Source of the DNA: Tunicatimonas pelagia
GTDB lineage: Bacteria > Bacteroidota > Bacteroidia > Cytophagales > Cyclobacteriaceae
Assembly (NCBI RefSeq): GCF_030506325.1
Contig: NZ_CP120683.1
Span: forward strand, 1,984,001-2,048,000
Direction of reading: 5' to 3'
DNA length: 64,000 bases
Positions 49,028-58,222 of this stretch are shown here, piece after piece. Within the stretch, counting starts at the first letter, position 1. Each line of letters begins with the position of its first letter. The position numbers and the translations under genes were made by a program. The notes under the pieces were generated by a model. That model was given only the letters and a program-made list of their open reading frames with translations, did no database searches and was not told where the DNA came from.

Positions 49028-49181
49028 GTCCGCTATAACCACTTGGATTCACGTAGAACCACCTCTATTAAGACTATACCAATAATCATTTCGCGTTGCT
49101 CTCAGGGGCACTTTACTAATACTAATTCTATGATTTATCAAAAATATTTGAATATTAAGTTCTATTTTTCTAAAATTGATA

Positions 49182-49853
49182 ATGGGCAATCCTACTCACA
49201 AATGTACTGCCAGCTCCCTCGCCAAAGAACATGATCCTTTTGGAAAGCATACTGCTAACAAGCCTTGGTCTGAATACCAAAATTGCGAAGTAATTAGCGA
49301 CCTGCAAAGGGGTGATCACGCTATGTTTACTAGAGTTACTCGTGAGTATAATGAAGATTTGAAACGCTTTGCCCAGCGGGAGTTAAAAAGCGAAGCCTTA
49401 GCTGAAGACGCTGTGCAGGAAGTATTTAGTAAGCTTTGGCAAAAACGTAGTCAACTAGACCCTTCCCGATCATTACGAGGTTTTTTATTCACCTGTTTGA
49501 AGAATTACATCCTTAATGCCGTACGTACTCGCCAAAACGATATACTGAAACATTATCATTTCTCACTTGTGCAATCGGCTAGCTGTCATGATACCGAACA
49601 TGCCGTAACCACTCGTGAAATAGAGTACCGGATAAGTCGGTGGATGAGCGGTTTATCTGTGCTGAAACAGCGTATTGTGCAACTTGGGTTGTACGGTGGA
49701 CATTCCAATGCACAAATTGCCCAAGAGCTGGGAGTTTCGGTTACTACCGTAAAAATCTACCTGAGTCAAACCTCCCGTCAGCTACGTCACTTAATTCAGT
49801 CTTCTAAACTCAAAGTGTGGTGGATACTTATTGCCAGCTATTTTATACAATAA
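49182..49853 (+). CDS. ECF-type RNA polymerase sigma factor without adjacent FecR
   Basis: The ATG at 49182 gives 223 residues; an alternative TTG lies 6 bp upstream. Region 2 (HAMFTRVTREYNEDLKRFAQ, LAEDAVQEVFSKLWQKRSQL) and region 4 (LSVLKQRIVQLGLYGGHSNA, IAQELGVSVTTVKIYLSQTS) are clear. The C-terminus is hydrophobic (VWWILIASYFIQ), as in FecR-paired sigma factors. No fecR follows; the nearest orphan fecR is at 57188-58129. The two may be partners, separated by a block of enzyme genes. Confidence 0.9.
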   Translation: MGNPTHKCTASSLAKEHDPFGKHTANKPWSEYQNCEVISDLQRGDHAMFTRVTREYNEDLKRFAQRELKSEALAEDAVQEVFSKLWQKRSQLDPSRSLRGFLFTCLKNYILNAVRTRQNDILKHYHFSLVQSASCHDTEHAVTTREIEYRISRWMSGLSVLKQRIVQLGLYGGHSNAQIAQELGVSVTTVKIYLSQTSRQLRHLIQSSKLKVWWILIASYFIQ

Positions 49854-50243
49854 ACGAGGTAAGTAGTTACCCCTTCTACCAGGAATATTACCTACTAGAA
49901 ATAGTGGCGTACTGATAATTAACGTTACTAATGCGATTGGTCGGAGTCAGTCTTCGTTACTGGATGCTGACCTAATAGTGCTCGGTGCTCAGCAACTACC
50001 GCTTCCATTTCTGGTTGCAGGATAACGTTTACATTCTCCGCCGGATCATTTTGCCAGCCTATGGGCAAGAGAATAATTGGAACCAGCGTTTTCATTTTTA
50101 CAGCTTTCAGTTTGCTTAAAAAGAGAACGGCTGAGTATACGCCGAAAATCAGGAGATTTACAGTACGAAGCAACCGAACTCCCTGATAGTTTATCAACTT
50201 TTCAATACCTTCGTCAAATTCGTATACCTCGTTACCATCAATT
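49854..50243. other. Gap with one doubtful small minus-strand ORF
   Basis: An 89-codon minus-strand frame (49928-50197) has a hydrophobic N-terminal stretch (NLLIFGVYSAVLFL) but no recognisable family. The region otherwise has to hold the promoter of the enolase-family gene at 50244. I do not call the ORF a gene. Confidence 0.3.
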
Positions 50244-51488
50244 ATGTCTACCTCTCGTCGTCAATTTCTGAAAGCAGCTTCAGCCATTACTGCTGGAAGC
50301 AGCTTGCCTTTCACTGGTTATTATTCTTCTTCTCTGGCTAACCCTCTAGACGATATCTTAGCTCAACCCGTACTTAAGCGCGAACTGTTCCCCAATCCGG
50401 TAATCATTGATCGGCTCGAGTTGCTGCGCTACGAAAATAGTTTTCTGTGCCGGGTTACTTCTACCGACGGAGCCGAAGGTATATCGGTAGGACATAACCG
50501 CAAGCTCCAAGTGCTACACCCCATTTTCACTGAGCTACTACAACCCTTCTTTCTGGGTAAAGATGCCCGCAACTGGGAGCAACTGCTGGAGGAAGTGTAT
50601 GTGTATAAGAGCAACTACAAGATGCAAAACTTGGCTCTGTGGGTGCCGTTGGCAACTATTGAGTTTGCCGTACTCGATTTGCTAGGACAAATTGCCCAAC
50701 AGCCCATTGGGGCACTCATCGGTGATATTCACCACCCTGAAATTTCAGTCTACCAAGCGAATAACTTCCGAGGTAAATCTGCTGAAGAGTCCATTGATCT
50801 GATTAAGCAGCAGGTGTACGAAACCGAAGCCCAGGCTATGAAATTTAAAATGGGCGGCCGGATGAGCAAGAATAAAGACTACCCGGCCGGACGTAGTGAA
50901 CAGCTCATTCCGCTGGTACGCAAAACCTTTGGTGACGATATGGTGATCTACGCTGACTCTAACGGTAGCTACAATGTGGCCGAAGCCATCCGCATCGGTA
51001 AAATTATGGAAGAATATAAGCTTGACATGTACGAAGAGCCAGTACCTTTTGATTGGTATCCTGAGACAAAACAAGTAACTGAGGCGATGGGCATTCCGGT
51101 ATCAGGTGGCGAACAGGAACCTAGTATGCGGAATTTTCACTGGCTTATTCGGGAGGATGGGTTAGACATTGTGCAACCCGATATTTTTTATTTTGGTGGC
51201 ATGGTGCGTGCTATGAAAGTAGCCCGGATGGCCGCCAGCCGAAGTAAAACCTGCGTGCCCCACATTTCAGGTACCGGGTTAGGCTATCTCTACATGATGC
51301 ACTTTGTATCAGCCGTACCCAATGCCGGACCGTACCATGAGTTCAAGGGTTTTAACAAGAAAATTCCATTGGAATGCCCCACCTCCGACTTAAAAAGCAA
51401 AAACGGTGTGGTAAAAGTACCGACCGGTCCCGGGGCGGGCATTGTTCTCGACCCTGATTTTGTGGCTAAACATAAGGTAGTAGGATGA
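50244..51488 (+). CDS. Tat-exported enolase-superfamily (mandelate racemase/muconate lactonizing-like) enzyme, paralogue 1
   Basis: The 414-residue protein begins with a twin-arginine leader (MSTSRRQFLKAASAITAGSS). The MR-type active site is complete: KxK at K200 and K202 (AMKFKMGGRM), metal ligands D238 (YADSNGSY), E264 (MYEEPVPF) and E290 (SGGEQEPS), and H340 (CVPHISG). MR-type enzymes abstract an alpha proton from a carboxylate, leading to dehydration, epimerisation or cycloisomerisation, often of sugar acids. Family members normally work in the cytoplasm, so a Tat leader is unusual. A paralogue lies at 55744-56970. A sugar-acid substrate is inference from the surrounding glycan genes. Confidence 0.88.
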   Translation: MSTSRRQFLKAASAITAGSSLPFTGYYSSSLANPLDDILAQPVLKRELFPNPVIIDRLELLRYENSFLCRVTSTDGAEGISVGHNRKLQVLHPIFTELLQPFFLGKDARNWEQLLEEVYVYKSNYKMQNLALWVPLATIEFAVLDLLGQIAQQPIGALIGDIHHPEISVYQANNFRGKSAEESIDLIKQQVYETEAQAMKFKMGGRMSKNKDYPAGRSEQLIPLVRKTFGDDMVIYADSNGSYNVAEAIRIGKIMEEYKLDMYEEPVPFDWYPETKQVTEAMGIPVSGGEQEPSMRNFHWLIREDGLDIVQPDIFYFGGMVRAMKVARMAASRSKTCVPHISGTGLGYLYMMHFVSAVPNAGPYHEFKGFNKKIPLECPTSDLKSKNGVVKVPTGPGAGIVLDPDFVAKHKVVG

Positions 51489-51776
51489 TGAGGCAGATAC
51501 TAAACTACTGCGTAAGTTACTACACCAGGCCAAACTGTAAGATTGTGTAAGTACGTGTAGTAAAAACACTTAAAATAAGAATTAGGATGAGGATAGCTAC
51601 CTGACAGACAATGGCAGAAAGCGCGTACGAGCCTATTAGGCACTATTCCTTCTTAGCCTATTTTATAATCTTTATTTAGTCACGTAAGTATGCTATAATC
51701 GCTTTATTCATCTCAAATTAACAAGTAGATTATTATTATTGCATATCAAAATATTACAAACTCTGAATTTTTGGTT

Positions 51777-52229
51777 ATGCAAATTTTACAAAAACAGCTT
51801 TCAGTCGTATGGCTACTTGTGTTGGCTGTCGCAATGCTTTCCTGTAGTAAAGACGATGAAGTGAAGTACACGCAAGCCGATGTTCTCGGAGAATGGAACA
51901 TCACTTCGGCTACTCCTGATATAAAAGTAACTGACTTAGAGAAAGTTAATACTGATAGTCTTCTTCAGCATGGAAACATTTTGTTAGAGGGTTATACTTT
52001 TTCCTTTGAAGAGGAGAGTGAGATGACGATGGGTGTCATCCTTTTTTCATTGGAAGGAACTTGGAGACTCTCAGGTGAAAGGCTTTACCTATCTTGGGAA
52101 GGTGATGAAGATGAAACGGAGACAGAATACGTCATTCAGTCTATAGATCAAGAAACAGCGGTGCTATTGCAGCCTATGACATCGGAAGGAATTTCGTTTA
52201 ACTACGTCTATAAACTGGAAAAGCAGTAG
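51777..52229 (+). CDS. Lipocalin-like lipoprotein
   Basis: From ATG 51777 the 150-residue protein has a lipoprotein signal (LLVLAVAMLSCSKDD) and a small beta-barrel pattern typical of Bacteroidota lipocalin-like proteins: DVLGEWNITSATP, YTFSFEEESEMTMGV, LEGTWRLSGERLYLSWEGDE. A TTG 6 bp upstream could add two residues. The function is unknown. It is followed after 21 bp by a barrel protein gene on the same strand. Confidence 0.7.
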   Translation: MQILQKQLSVVWLLVLAVAMLSCSKDDEVKYTQADVLGEWNITSATPDIKVTDLEKVNTDSLLQHGNILLEGYTFSFEEESEMTMGVILFSLEGTWRLSGERLYLSWEGDEDETETEYVIQSIDQETAVLLQPMTSEGISFNYVYKLEKQ

Positions 52230-52250
52230 TTATTACTTGCGTATAATCTG

Positions 52251-52892
52251 ATGGACATGATACTAATTAAAAGGACTTTTACGCTATTGACGCTTGTTAT
52301 CTTCGGAGCATACGGATCACTGCTGGCCCAGTCCAATACCGAAGGTTTGTTTCTGAACATCGGGATAGCCAGCAGCAGCCACAGCTCGGATCTTCGGGTA
52401 GAAAATACCAATCTGGATGTGTTTGATGGGGATAGAGGAGCAGGACTGAATTTGAAAGCAGGCTATGGATTTTCGCCGTTGTTTACTCTGTATGTGGGCT
52501 ACCATATTGCGGGTATGGAACGTGACGGTACTGACATTCCGTTCTGGAACGGTGACGACGAATACGCACTGAGCCTGTTTGAATTAGGTGGGCGGTTTAC
52601 GTTTTTGGATAACAACAGTAGTTTTCGGCCCTACGCCGATGTAGCTCTATCCAGCGTAGTGGCTGTGTTTGATGATGATCCGGAAACCAGTGCTAAAGGT
52701 GGAGCTATCTCACTAGGGGGAGGTGCCCAGTACTTCATTAACGAAATATTTGCGGTAGACGCGAACTTAATGCTAAGCCCCGGTGCTTTTAACGACGTAG
52801 TTTTCTTTGACAACGATGCTGGGGTAGATGACGATAAAGGCTTTTTTATTACCCGATTATCCTTAGGGCTGAACGTGTATCCTTTTCAGTAG
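52251..52892 (+). CDS. Outer-membrane beta-barrel protein
   Basis: The 213-residue protein has a signal peptide (ending YGSLLAQSN) and OmpA/OmpW-like small-barrel features: GLFLNIGIASSSHSSDL, LNLKAGYGFSPLFTLYVGYH, FELGGRFTFLDNNSSFRPYA, ISLGGGAQYFINEIFAVDAN, ending RLSLGLNVYPFQ. It probably shares a transcript with the lipocalin-like gene 21 bp upstream. A terminator follows at 52923. No specific function is visible. Confidence 0.75.
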   Translation: MDMILIKRTFTLLTLVIFGAYGSLLAQSNTEGLFLNIGIASSSHSSDLRVENTNLDVFDGDRGAGLNLKAGYGFSPLFTLYVGYHIAGMERDGTDIPFWNGDDEYALSLFELGGRFTFLDNNSSFRPYADVALSSVVAVFDDDPETSAKGGAISLGGGAQYFINEIFAVDANLMLSPGAFNDVVFFDNDAGVDDDKGFFITRLSLGLNVYPFQ

Positions 52893-52922
52893 TTAGTAGC
52901 CCATCGTCGTAGAAGGTGTGAC

Positions 52923-52957
52923 AAACCAACGGACTGAATACGTTCGTTGGTTTTATT
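52923..52957 (+). terminator. Rho-independent terminator
   Basis: A 9-bp stem AAACCAACG/CGTTGGTTT with a 13-nt loop is followed by a T-rich stretch, 30 bp after the barrel gene stop. Confidence 0.75.
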
Positions 52958-52990
52958 TATTATAAGGGTTTCTAAACAATATTACCATAG

Positions 52991-54151
52991 ATGACTAACA
53001 TTGGGCGAAGAACCTTCCTAGCTTCAGCTATTAGTAGTCTACTACTTGGTACAGCTATCCGGGCAAATCCTGTAGGGATAAAAAAGAGCATGGAGGAACC
53101 TTCTTTCTCCCGGCTGGAAAAGCGAAAAGGTCGCTGGTGGCTGATACAGCCCGATAATTCGCTCTTTTTTTCGCTGGGGCTGAACCACGTAGACCCTGCC
53201 AGCTTACGCTACCCTGAAAACATTCATATCTGGGAAGACAAGTACGGCAACTCTATGGAGCGATGGCTGAAAGAATCAGTGCAGCCACGCCTACTGGATT
53301 GGGGCTTCAATTGCTTGGGCTGGAGCCGGGAAGTGATAACCCGGGGACTGACCCACCACCGGCACTCCCGCCACTTTACCTACGAAGAATACCAATGGCT
53401 AGACATGCCCTACTGCCATCAGTTACCCTTTGCTGAGTTTCATCAGTGGGAAGCCGAAACTCGCCACCCCGATTTCTTCTCCCCAGTATTTGCCGAGTGG
53501 TGTGATTTTGTGGCTCGGGAGCACTGTGTGCCCCTGGCAAACGATTCCCAGCTGATTGGCTATTTTTACATCGACTGTCCTACTTGGGTACACACCCGCC
53601 CGGAAAACGAGTGGAAGGGACCGCTGTTTGATCCTGAACGGCTTAAAACCACGACCGGACGAAAAGAGCTAAAGAAGATGGCCACTCAGTGGTACCGGGT
53701 CACCCACGAGGCTATTCGGCGCTACGATCCCCATCACCTCATTTTAGGCGACCGCTACGAAGCCAATGAGCCCTTACCAATGGAGGTAGTAGAAGCTGCC
53801 CGTCCCTACGTGGACGTACTTTCCTTTCAAGATTTTCGCGATCCGGTGAACCATTTAAAAGAATGGCATCAGCAAACCGGTATGCCCGTACTATGGGCTG
53901 ATGGAGCAAAGAAGCTATCTACCGATAACCCGGACATTCACCGTAATGACGGTCGCTGGTATGCCGAGGTGCTCAGCGGGCTTCGGCAGAATCCGGGGTG
54001 TGTGGGAGCCCATCTGTGTGGTGCCTACCTTCGCAACAAAATTAGAAAACGTGGACTGATTGACCGTAACAACGTGCCAGATGAAGAAATGATTAGCTTT
54101 ATTCGGGAGGCAAACCAAGAAGTACAAGCGTGGGTAGCTTCGCACCGCTAA
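52991..54151 (+). CDS. Tat-exported GH-A clan-like (agarase-like) protein, paralogue 3
   Basis: The 386-residue protein has a twin-arginine leader (MTNIGRRTFLASAISSLLLG). Its motifs match paralogues 1 and 2: GRWWLIQPDNSLFFSLGLNH, LIGYFYIDCPTW at strand 4, HLILGDRYEANEPLPMEVVE at strand 6 and MPVLWADGAKK at strand 7. Cys and Asp occupy the positions of the usual acid/base and nucleophile glutamates. A Trp four or fewer residues after strand 4 is kept in all three. It stands 10 kb from its relatives, near the enolase-superfamily genes. Confidence 0.7.
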   Translation: MTNIGRRTFLASAISSLLLGTAIRANPVGIKKSMEEPSFSRLEKRKGRWWLIQPDNSLFFSLGLNHVDPASLRYPENIHIWEDKYGNSMERWLKESVQPRLLDWGFNCLGWSREVITRGLTHHRHSRHFTYEEYQWLDMPYCHQLPFAEFHQWEAETRHPDFFSPVFAEWCDFVAREHCVPLANDSQLIGYFYIDCPTWVHTRPENEWKGPLFDPERLKTTTGRKELKKMATQWYRVTHEAIRRYDPHHLILGDRYEANEPLPMEVVEAARPYVDVLSFQDFRDPVNHLKEWHQQTGMPVLWADGAKKLSTDNPDIHRNDGRWYAEVLSGLRQNPGCVGAHLCGAYLRNKIRKRGLIDRNNVPDEEMISFIREANQEVQAWVASHR

Positions 54152-54234
54152 CTAGGGCGGTTGACAGTCAACATGAACCAGTATAACCGGCTTTGAGTTA
54201 GATCAATGTACTTTACAGCAAACTGACTTTCTTC

Positions 54235-54828
54235 ATGTTACTCAGTCAAAAGCCGTTTCATCTTCAGCATTTAAAAAAAGAACTTGAGCACTTCGGCAAA
54301 TTGTCAGAGGCCTGTTGGACTGATATTCGGGGTAATCTTAAGGAAAAGACACTGGAGAAAGGTCAGTTTTTCTCACGAAAAGGGCAGTACAACCGTGAGT
54401 TTGCTTTCGTTTCTTCTGGAATCGGCAGAATATACATCACCACCAAAAATGGAGATGAGTTCACTAAGTATTTCTTTCAGCAGAATGATTTTTTGATAGC
54501 AAGCATTGAACCCCAGATGCCGAGCCAAGTAAACGTTCAAGCACTTACGGAAATTTGCTACACTTATGTTCCATTTTCGACCTTCGATTCGCTGATTAGC
54601 AGATATAATGAGTTATCTCAAATTTTAAATAGGCTTCTCCTGGGCTATTTCGGAAAAAAACAGCAGCGAGAGATTAATTTACTTTCCAACAGTGCCACGG
54701 AGAACTATAAGCTTTTTCTACAAGAATATCCGGAGTTAGAAACCAAGATTCCTCACTACCACATTGCCAGCCATCTAGGAATCACACCTGTACAATTAAG
54801 TAGAATCAGGAAAAATTTAGCTCATTAA
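54235..54828 (+). CDS. Crp/Fnr-family transcriptional regulator
   Basis: The 197-residue protein has a cyclic-nucleotide-binding-like beta-roll (EKGQFFSRKGQYNREFAFVS, GIGRIYITTKNGDEFTKYFF) followed by a helix-turn-helix at about 170-195 (HYHIASHLGITPVQLSRIRK). The effector is unknown; the classical cAMP phosphate-binding residues are not obvious, as usual in Bacteroidota members. It precedes the isochorismatase-like gene by 58 bp, which it may control. Confidence 0.88.
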   Translation: MLLSQKPFHLQHLKKELEHFGKLSEACWTDIRGNLKEKTLEKGQFFSRKGQYNREFAFVSSGIGRIYITTKNGDEFTKYFFQQNDFLIASIEPQMPSQVNVQALTEICYTYVPFSTFDSLISRYNELSQILNRLLLGYFGKKQQREINLLSNSATENYKLFLQEYPELETKIPHYHIASHLGITPVQLSRIRKNLAH

Positions 54829-54886
54829 CATTTGTTAATGCATCTGGCATAGAATCATCCGAGCTTTGTCTCAAACGATTGAATTG

Positions 54887-55543
54887 ATGATTCAAAAAAT
54901 AAAATTTTCACTTCTTATGGCGACAATTTTGAACAGCTCTCTAGCTTTTTCCCAGAACGTGTATGATAGTTTGCAGCTTGACAGCTCAAATACTGCGATT
55001 ATTGTAATCGAATTTCAAAAGACCTGGACACAAAAAGGAAACTTTCTGAATCGCCTTATTCGTAAGCCACTCAGAAAAAACAAAATAATCCCTAAGACTA
55101 AATCCTTCCTAGACTCAGCCAGACAAAGAGGGTATACCATTATCCATACCCCACTTATACTGGATAAAAACAACAAAGAGGAATATAGGAAGATGCCGTT
55201 TATGCCTAAGTTGATGGGTGCTTTCACTGCTAACACCTGGAAAGCTGAGTTTGAAGAAGGCATAAGAAAAGATACTGATATAGTGGCTGTTGGAAGAACA
55301 GGGTTTGATGCGTGTGAGGGAAGTAACCTTCAGGAGTTAGTGCAGGGCTATCAGAACTTACTAGTAGCAGGATTTCTGACCGATCAGTGCGTGGAAGCAA
55401 CGATGAAAACACTGAAAAAAAACGGTCATAACTGCATTATGATCTCTAATGGTACAGCTACCAACTTTAAAAGCGTACAGCGAAAGGTAGAAAAGCGAAA
55501 CCATTCCATAAAAACAGATGAGTTACTGACTGTTATGAACTAA
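54887..55543 (+). CDS. Exported isochorismatase-like cysteine hydrolase with altered triad
   Basis: I chose the ATG at 54887, which opens a signal peptide (MIQKIKFSLLMATILNSSLA); a TTG at 54866 would add seven residues. The fold matches the isochorismatase family: NTAIIVIEFQKTWTQKGNF, GYTIIHTPLI, IVAVGRTGFDACEGSNLQEL and LLVAGFLTDQCVEATMKTL with the nucleophile Cys. The usual catalytic Asp (VDMQ type) is Glu here (IEFQ) and the Lys region reads VGRTGF. Such enzymes hydrolyse amides or enol ethers. It is probably periplasmic; the substrate is unknown and activity is not assured. Confidence 0.78.
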   Translation: MIQKIKFSLLMATILNSSLAFSQNVYDSLQLDSSNTAIIVIEFQKTWTQKGNFLNRLIRKPLRKNKIIPKTKSFLDSARQRGYTIIHTPLILDKNNKEEYRKMPFMPKLMGAFTANTWKAEFEEGIRKDTDIVAVGRTGFDACEGSNLQELVQGYQNLLVAGFLTDQCVEATMKTLKKNGHNCIMISNGTATNFKSVQRKVEKRNHSIKTDELLTVMN

Positions 55544-55743
55544 CTATAGGCACTAAACAAGTAACGTATAGCGTACGCCTCTTTACATTAAACGCTATCC
55601 GCAAATCAGATACTCTTGTATCACATAGCTGGCAGCACGTAACAAAGGGGCTAACCTACTACTACCCGGCTAATGTACGATAGGGTAACTGAATGTATGC
55701 AAGCCATTCGCACTTAGCAAACGCCCCTAAACGGTCAATCATC

Positions 55744-56970
55744 CTATACTGTCTTAAATTTCTTCAGAAAATCCAGGTCGTAGTCCACTCCAAAACCTGG
55801 CTCAGTAGGCACTTGTACCATACCGTTCTTTACCGGGAAGTCAGGCGATAGGTCAGAGTAGCCATCCAACTTCGCCCGATACTCCTGAAAGGGGTCAATA
55901 TTGGGAGTGATAGCCGCAAAGTGTAGCATACAAGAAGCAATGGCGTTACGTTTAGGCGAGTGTAACGTACAGTCAATTCCCGTGTCGGCAGCCATCTTCG
56001 CTACCTGTAGCGTGCGGATCATCCCGCCGTTGTACATAATATCGGGTTGGGCAGTATCAATCGCCCCACTCTTAATCATCCACTCCCATTTGGGTAGACT
56101 GCTATCTTGTTCACCGCCCACTACAGGCATAGCCAGTCCTTCGTTTACGGCTTTGGTACCGGCAAAATCTTCCCAGAACACCGGTTCTTCGTAGAACCCA
56201 ATATTGTAATCTTGCATGAACTTACCCATCTCAATGGCGTTAGGCACATCGTAGGAACCATTAGCATCCATGTAAATCGTAAAAGCATCACCCCAAGTTT
56301 CTCGCGACAACCGGATAAGATCTTCTGACCGGCCGGGGTAAGCATCCACGTTTTTGCTCATCCGTCCCCCAATTTTGAGCTTAGCAGCTTTCGCGCCGGT
56401 CTCCGCAATTCGTTTGCCAACCCACTCCACTTCTTCTTCAGCAGTAGTAGAACGTAGGGTGCTAGACATATAAATAGGTACCTCGGTACGCACAACTTCA
56501 CCTAAAAGTTGACTCACTGGCAATTGAGCGGTTTTACCTAGCATATCCAAGGTAGCCAGTTCTACTTGCGCCACACTATTCCACAGGGTCATTCCGGCGT
56601 ACTTATAATTCCTCCGGAAGTTCATTACCGCCTCCAGCAGAGGCTCAATTTGCGTAGCGTCTTTTCTTTCAAAAAAAGGTTTGATCTGCCGACCAAAAAA
56701 TGTGAGCATACTAGCCAACTTGCCATTGCCTACGCAAATACCCTGCACCCCATCAGTAGAAGTAACAATAGTGACAAACTCTTTTTTATACTTAAGCAAC
56801 TCCACTGATTCAATCATCACCGGGCCACCGAGCTTTTTCTTAAGGTCAGGAATAATCGGATCAGCAATAGAAGGGCGAGACAGACCGGGCAGTACGGGAA
56901 GAAAAATGGCCCCTGCCGAGGTAAGAGTCGCTTGCTGTAGGAAGCTACGGCGATTGATTCGAGGTGACAT
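55744..56970 (-). CDS. Tat-exported enolase-superfamily enzyme, paralogue 2
   Basis: The 408-residue protein starts with a twin-arginine leader (MSPRINRRSFLQQATLTSAG). The active-site pattern is complete: KxK in AAKLKIGGRMSKN, Asp in YMDANGSYDV, Glu in FYEEPVFW, Glu in VVGGEQDSS and His in CTLHSPKRN. It shares GGRMSKN, PGRSE and QPDI stretches with the enzyme at 50244, so they are paralogues, but it lies on the opposite strand. Both are preceded by the same kind of Tat leader, unusual for this superfamily. It probably acts on a sugar acid in the periplasm. Confidence 0.88.
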   Translation of the reverse strand: MSPRINRRSFLQQATLTSAGAIFLPVLPGLSRPSIADPIIPDLKKKLGGPVMIESVELLKYKKEFVTIVTSTDGVQGICVGNGKLASMLTFFGRQIKPFFERKDATQIEPLLEAVMNFRRNYKYAGMTLWNSVAQVELATLDMLGKTAQLPVSQLLGEVVRTEVPIYMSSTLRSTTAEEEVEWVGKRIAETGAKAAKLKIGGRMSKNVDAYPGRSEDLIRLSRETWGDAFTIYMDANGSYDVPNAIEMGKFMQDYNIGFYEEPVFWEDFAGTKAVNEGLAMPVVGGEQDSSLPKWEWMIKSGAIDTAQPDIMYNGGMIRTLQVAKMAADTGIDCTLHSPKRNAIASCMLHFAAITPNIDPFQEYRAKLDGYSDLSPDFPVKNGMVQVPTEPGFGVDYDLDFLKKFKTV

Positions 56971-57187
56971 ACAAAAACAGGTTAGATAAAATACTATTTG
57001 TAGCTGTGCTAATAGAAGTTATTGTCGCTAAAAGTAGTAATCAAACCAGTAATTCCCAAAAGGATGAACTGGATAATAGACCAAGTTTAGCTAGAACAGA
57101 AAAAAGAATTTCTCAACTTTTTTCATATTTTCTATATACAATCCATCCGTTGCTGTGTAGTATATTATAGAGTATTAAGATAAACTC

Positions 57188-58129
57188 ATGTCAGCACCCG
57201 ACTATAAGCATTTACAACGTTACTTTCGCGAGCAGGCCACCCTGGAAGAAGCCCAAGAGGTGCTAACGTGGTTGGCTACTGCCGAGGGGCAGCGTTTTTA
57301 TAGTGCCTACCTCGACGAACGTATCCGCAAAGAAAGCACCGGGGCTAATCTGACTGGTGAGGTAGATATACGAATGGTAATACAAACCATAGAAAGCCAA
57401 ACCAGGCAGCCGAAGCAACTGTATCCCTACTATACGGTAGCGGCAGCGATTGTACTGCTACTCCTGGCGGGAGCTGTCTTCTGGATAAACCGAACGCCTG
57501 AGTGGAGTACACTGAGTACGGTTTACGGAGAAACTCAGTCCGTAGCATTAGCTGACGGCACCCAAGTGATACTCAACGCTAACTCTGTGATGCGCTACCG
57601 TACTGAAGACCCGCGTGAGGTATGGCTGGAGGGGGAAGCTTTTTTTCAGGTAAAGCATACCGAAGCAGATGCCCCCTTTCACGTTAATACTTCAGATTTG
57701 GTAGTATATGTGCTAGGTACTGAGTTCAATGTAAATACCCGCCGGGCTAAAACCGATGTAGTACTGAACCAGGGTAAAGTAGTGCTGTCACTACCTGCAA
57801 ACAATGCTGATTCTACGGTAGAGATGCAGCCAGGTGACCGAGTACGCTATTCCAAAGCTAAGCAAACAGTAGAAAAGCAAATAGCAAACCCCCAGGTGTA
57901 CACGGCCTGGACCCAGGGCACTATGATCCTGAACCATACTCCGCTACGCGAGGTGTTTCAACGGATTGAAGATATTTACGGAGTGCGCGTAGAGGCCTCT
58001 GACCCATCTGTGCTTGGGCAAGAACTTAGCGGTCAGGTAGACCAAGACCTGGAACTTATTATTTTACTGATAGAAAAAAGCTTTGATATAACCATCACCC
58101 ATCGGGCCAACGTGCTTTATTTGAACTAG
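57188..58129 (+). CDS. FecR-family anti-sigma factor (locus 3)
   Basis: The 313-residue protein has an N-terminal sigma-binding region (YFREQATLEEAQEVLTWLAT), one membrane helix at about 81-98 (YTVAAAIVLLLLAGAVFWI), the FecR domain (TVYGETQSVALADGTQVILN, VWLEGEAFFQVKH, VLGTEFNVNTRRAKTDVVL) and the DUF4974-type C-terminal domain (LNHTPLREVFQRIEDIYGVR). No sigma factor gene is adjacent; the unpaired one at 49182-49853 is the closest candidate. The susC gene starts 93 bp downstream. Confidence 0.94.
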   Translation: MSAPDYKHLQRYFREQATLEEAQEVLTWLATAEGQRFYSAYLDERIRKESTGANLTGEVDIRMVIQTIESQTRQPKQLYPYYTVAAAIVLLLLAGAVFWINRTPEWSTLSTVYGETQSVALADGTQVILNANSVMRYRTEDPREVWLEGEAFFQVKHTEADAPFHVNTSDLVVYVLGTEFNVNTRRAKTDVVLNQGKVVLSLPANNADSTVEMQPGDRVRYSKAKQTVEKQIANPQVYTAWTQGTMILNHTPLREVFQRIEDIYGVRVEASDPSVLGQELSGQVDQDLELIILLIEKSFDITITHRANVLYLN

Positions 58130-58222
58130 CCCGGTTCCTGTTTCTTGTCAGTCATACCGTTGCCAATAAAGTAGTCATGCTGGCAACCTGATATAGTATT
58201 GTGTAAATTTAAATCTAAACCT

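Noticed and set aside
49928-50197. 89-codon minus-strand ORF with a hydrophobic segment
   Set aside because: No family, no clear ribosome-binding site, and it overlaps the region needed for the promoter of the gene at 50244.
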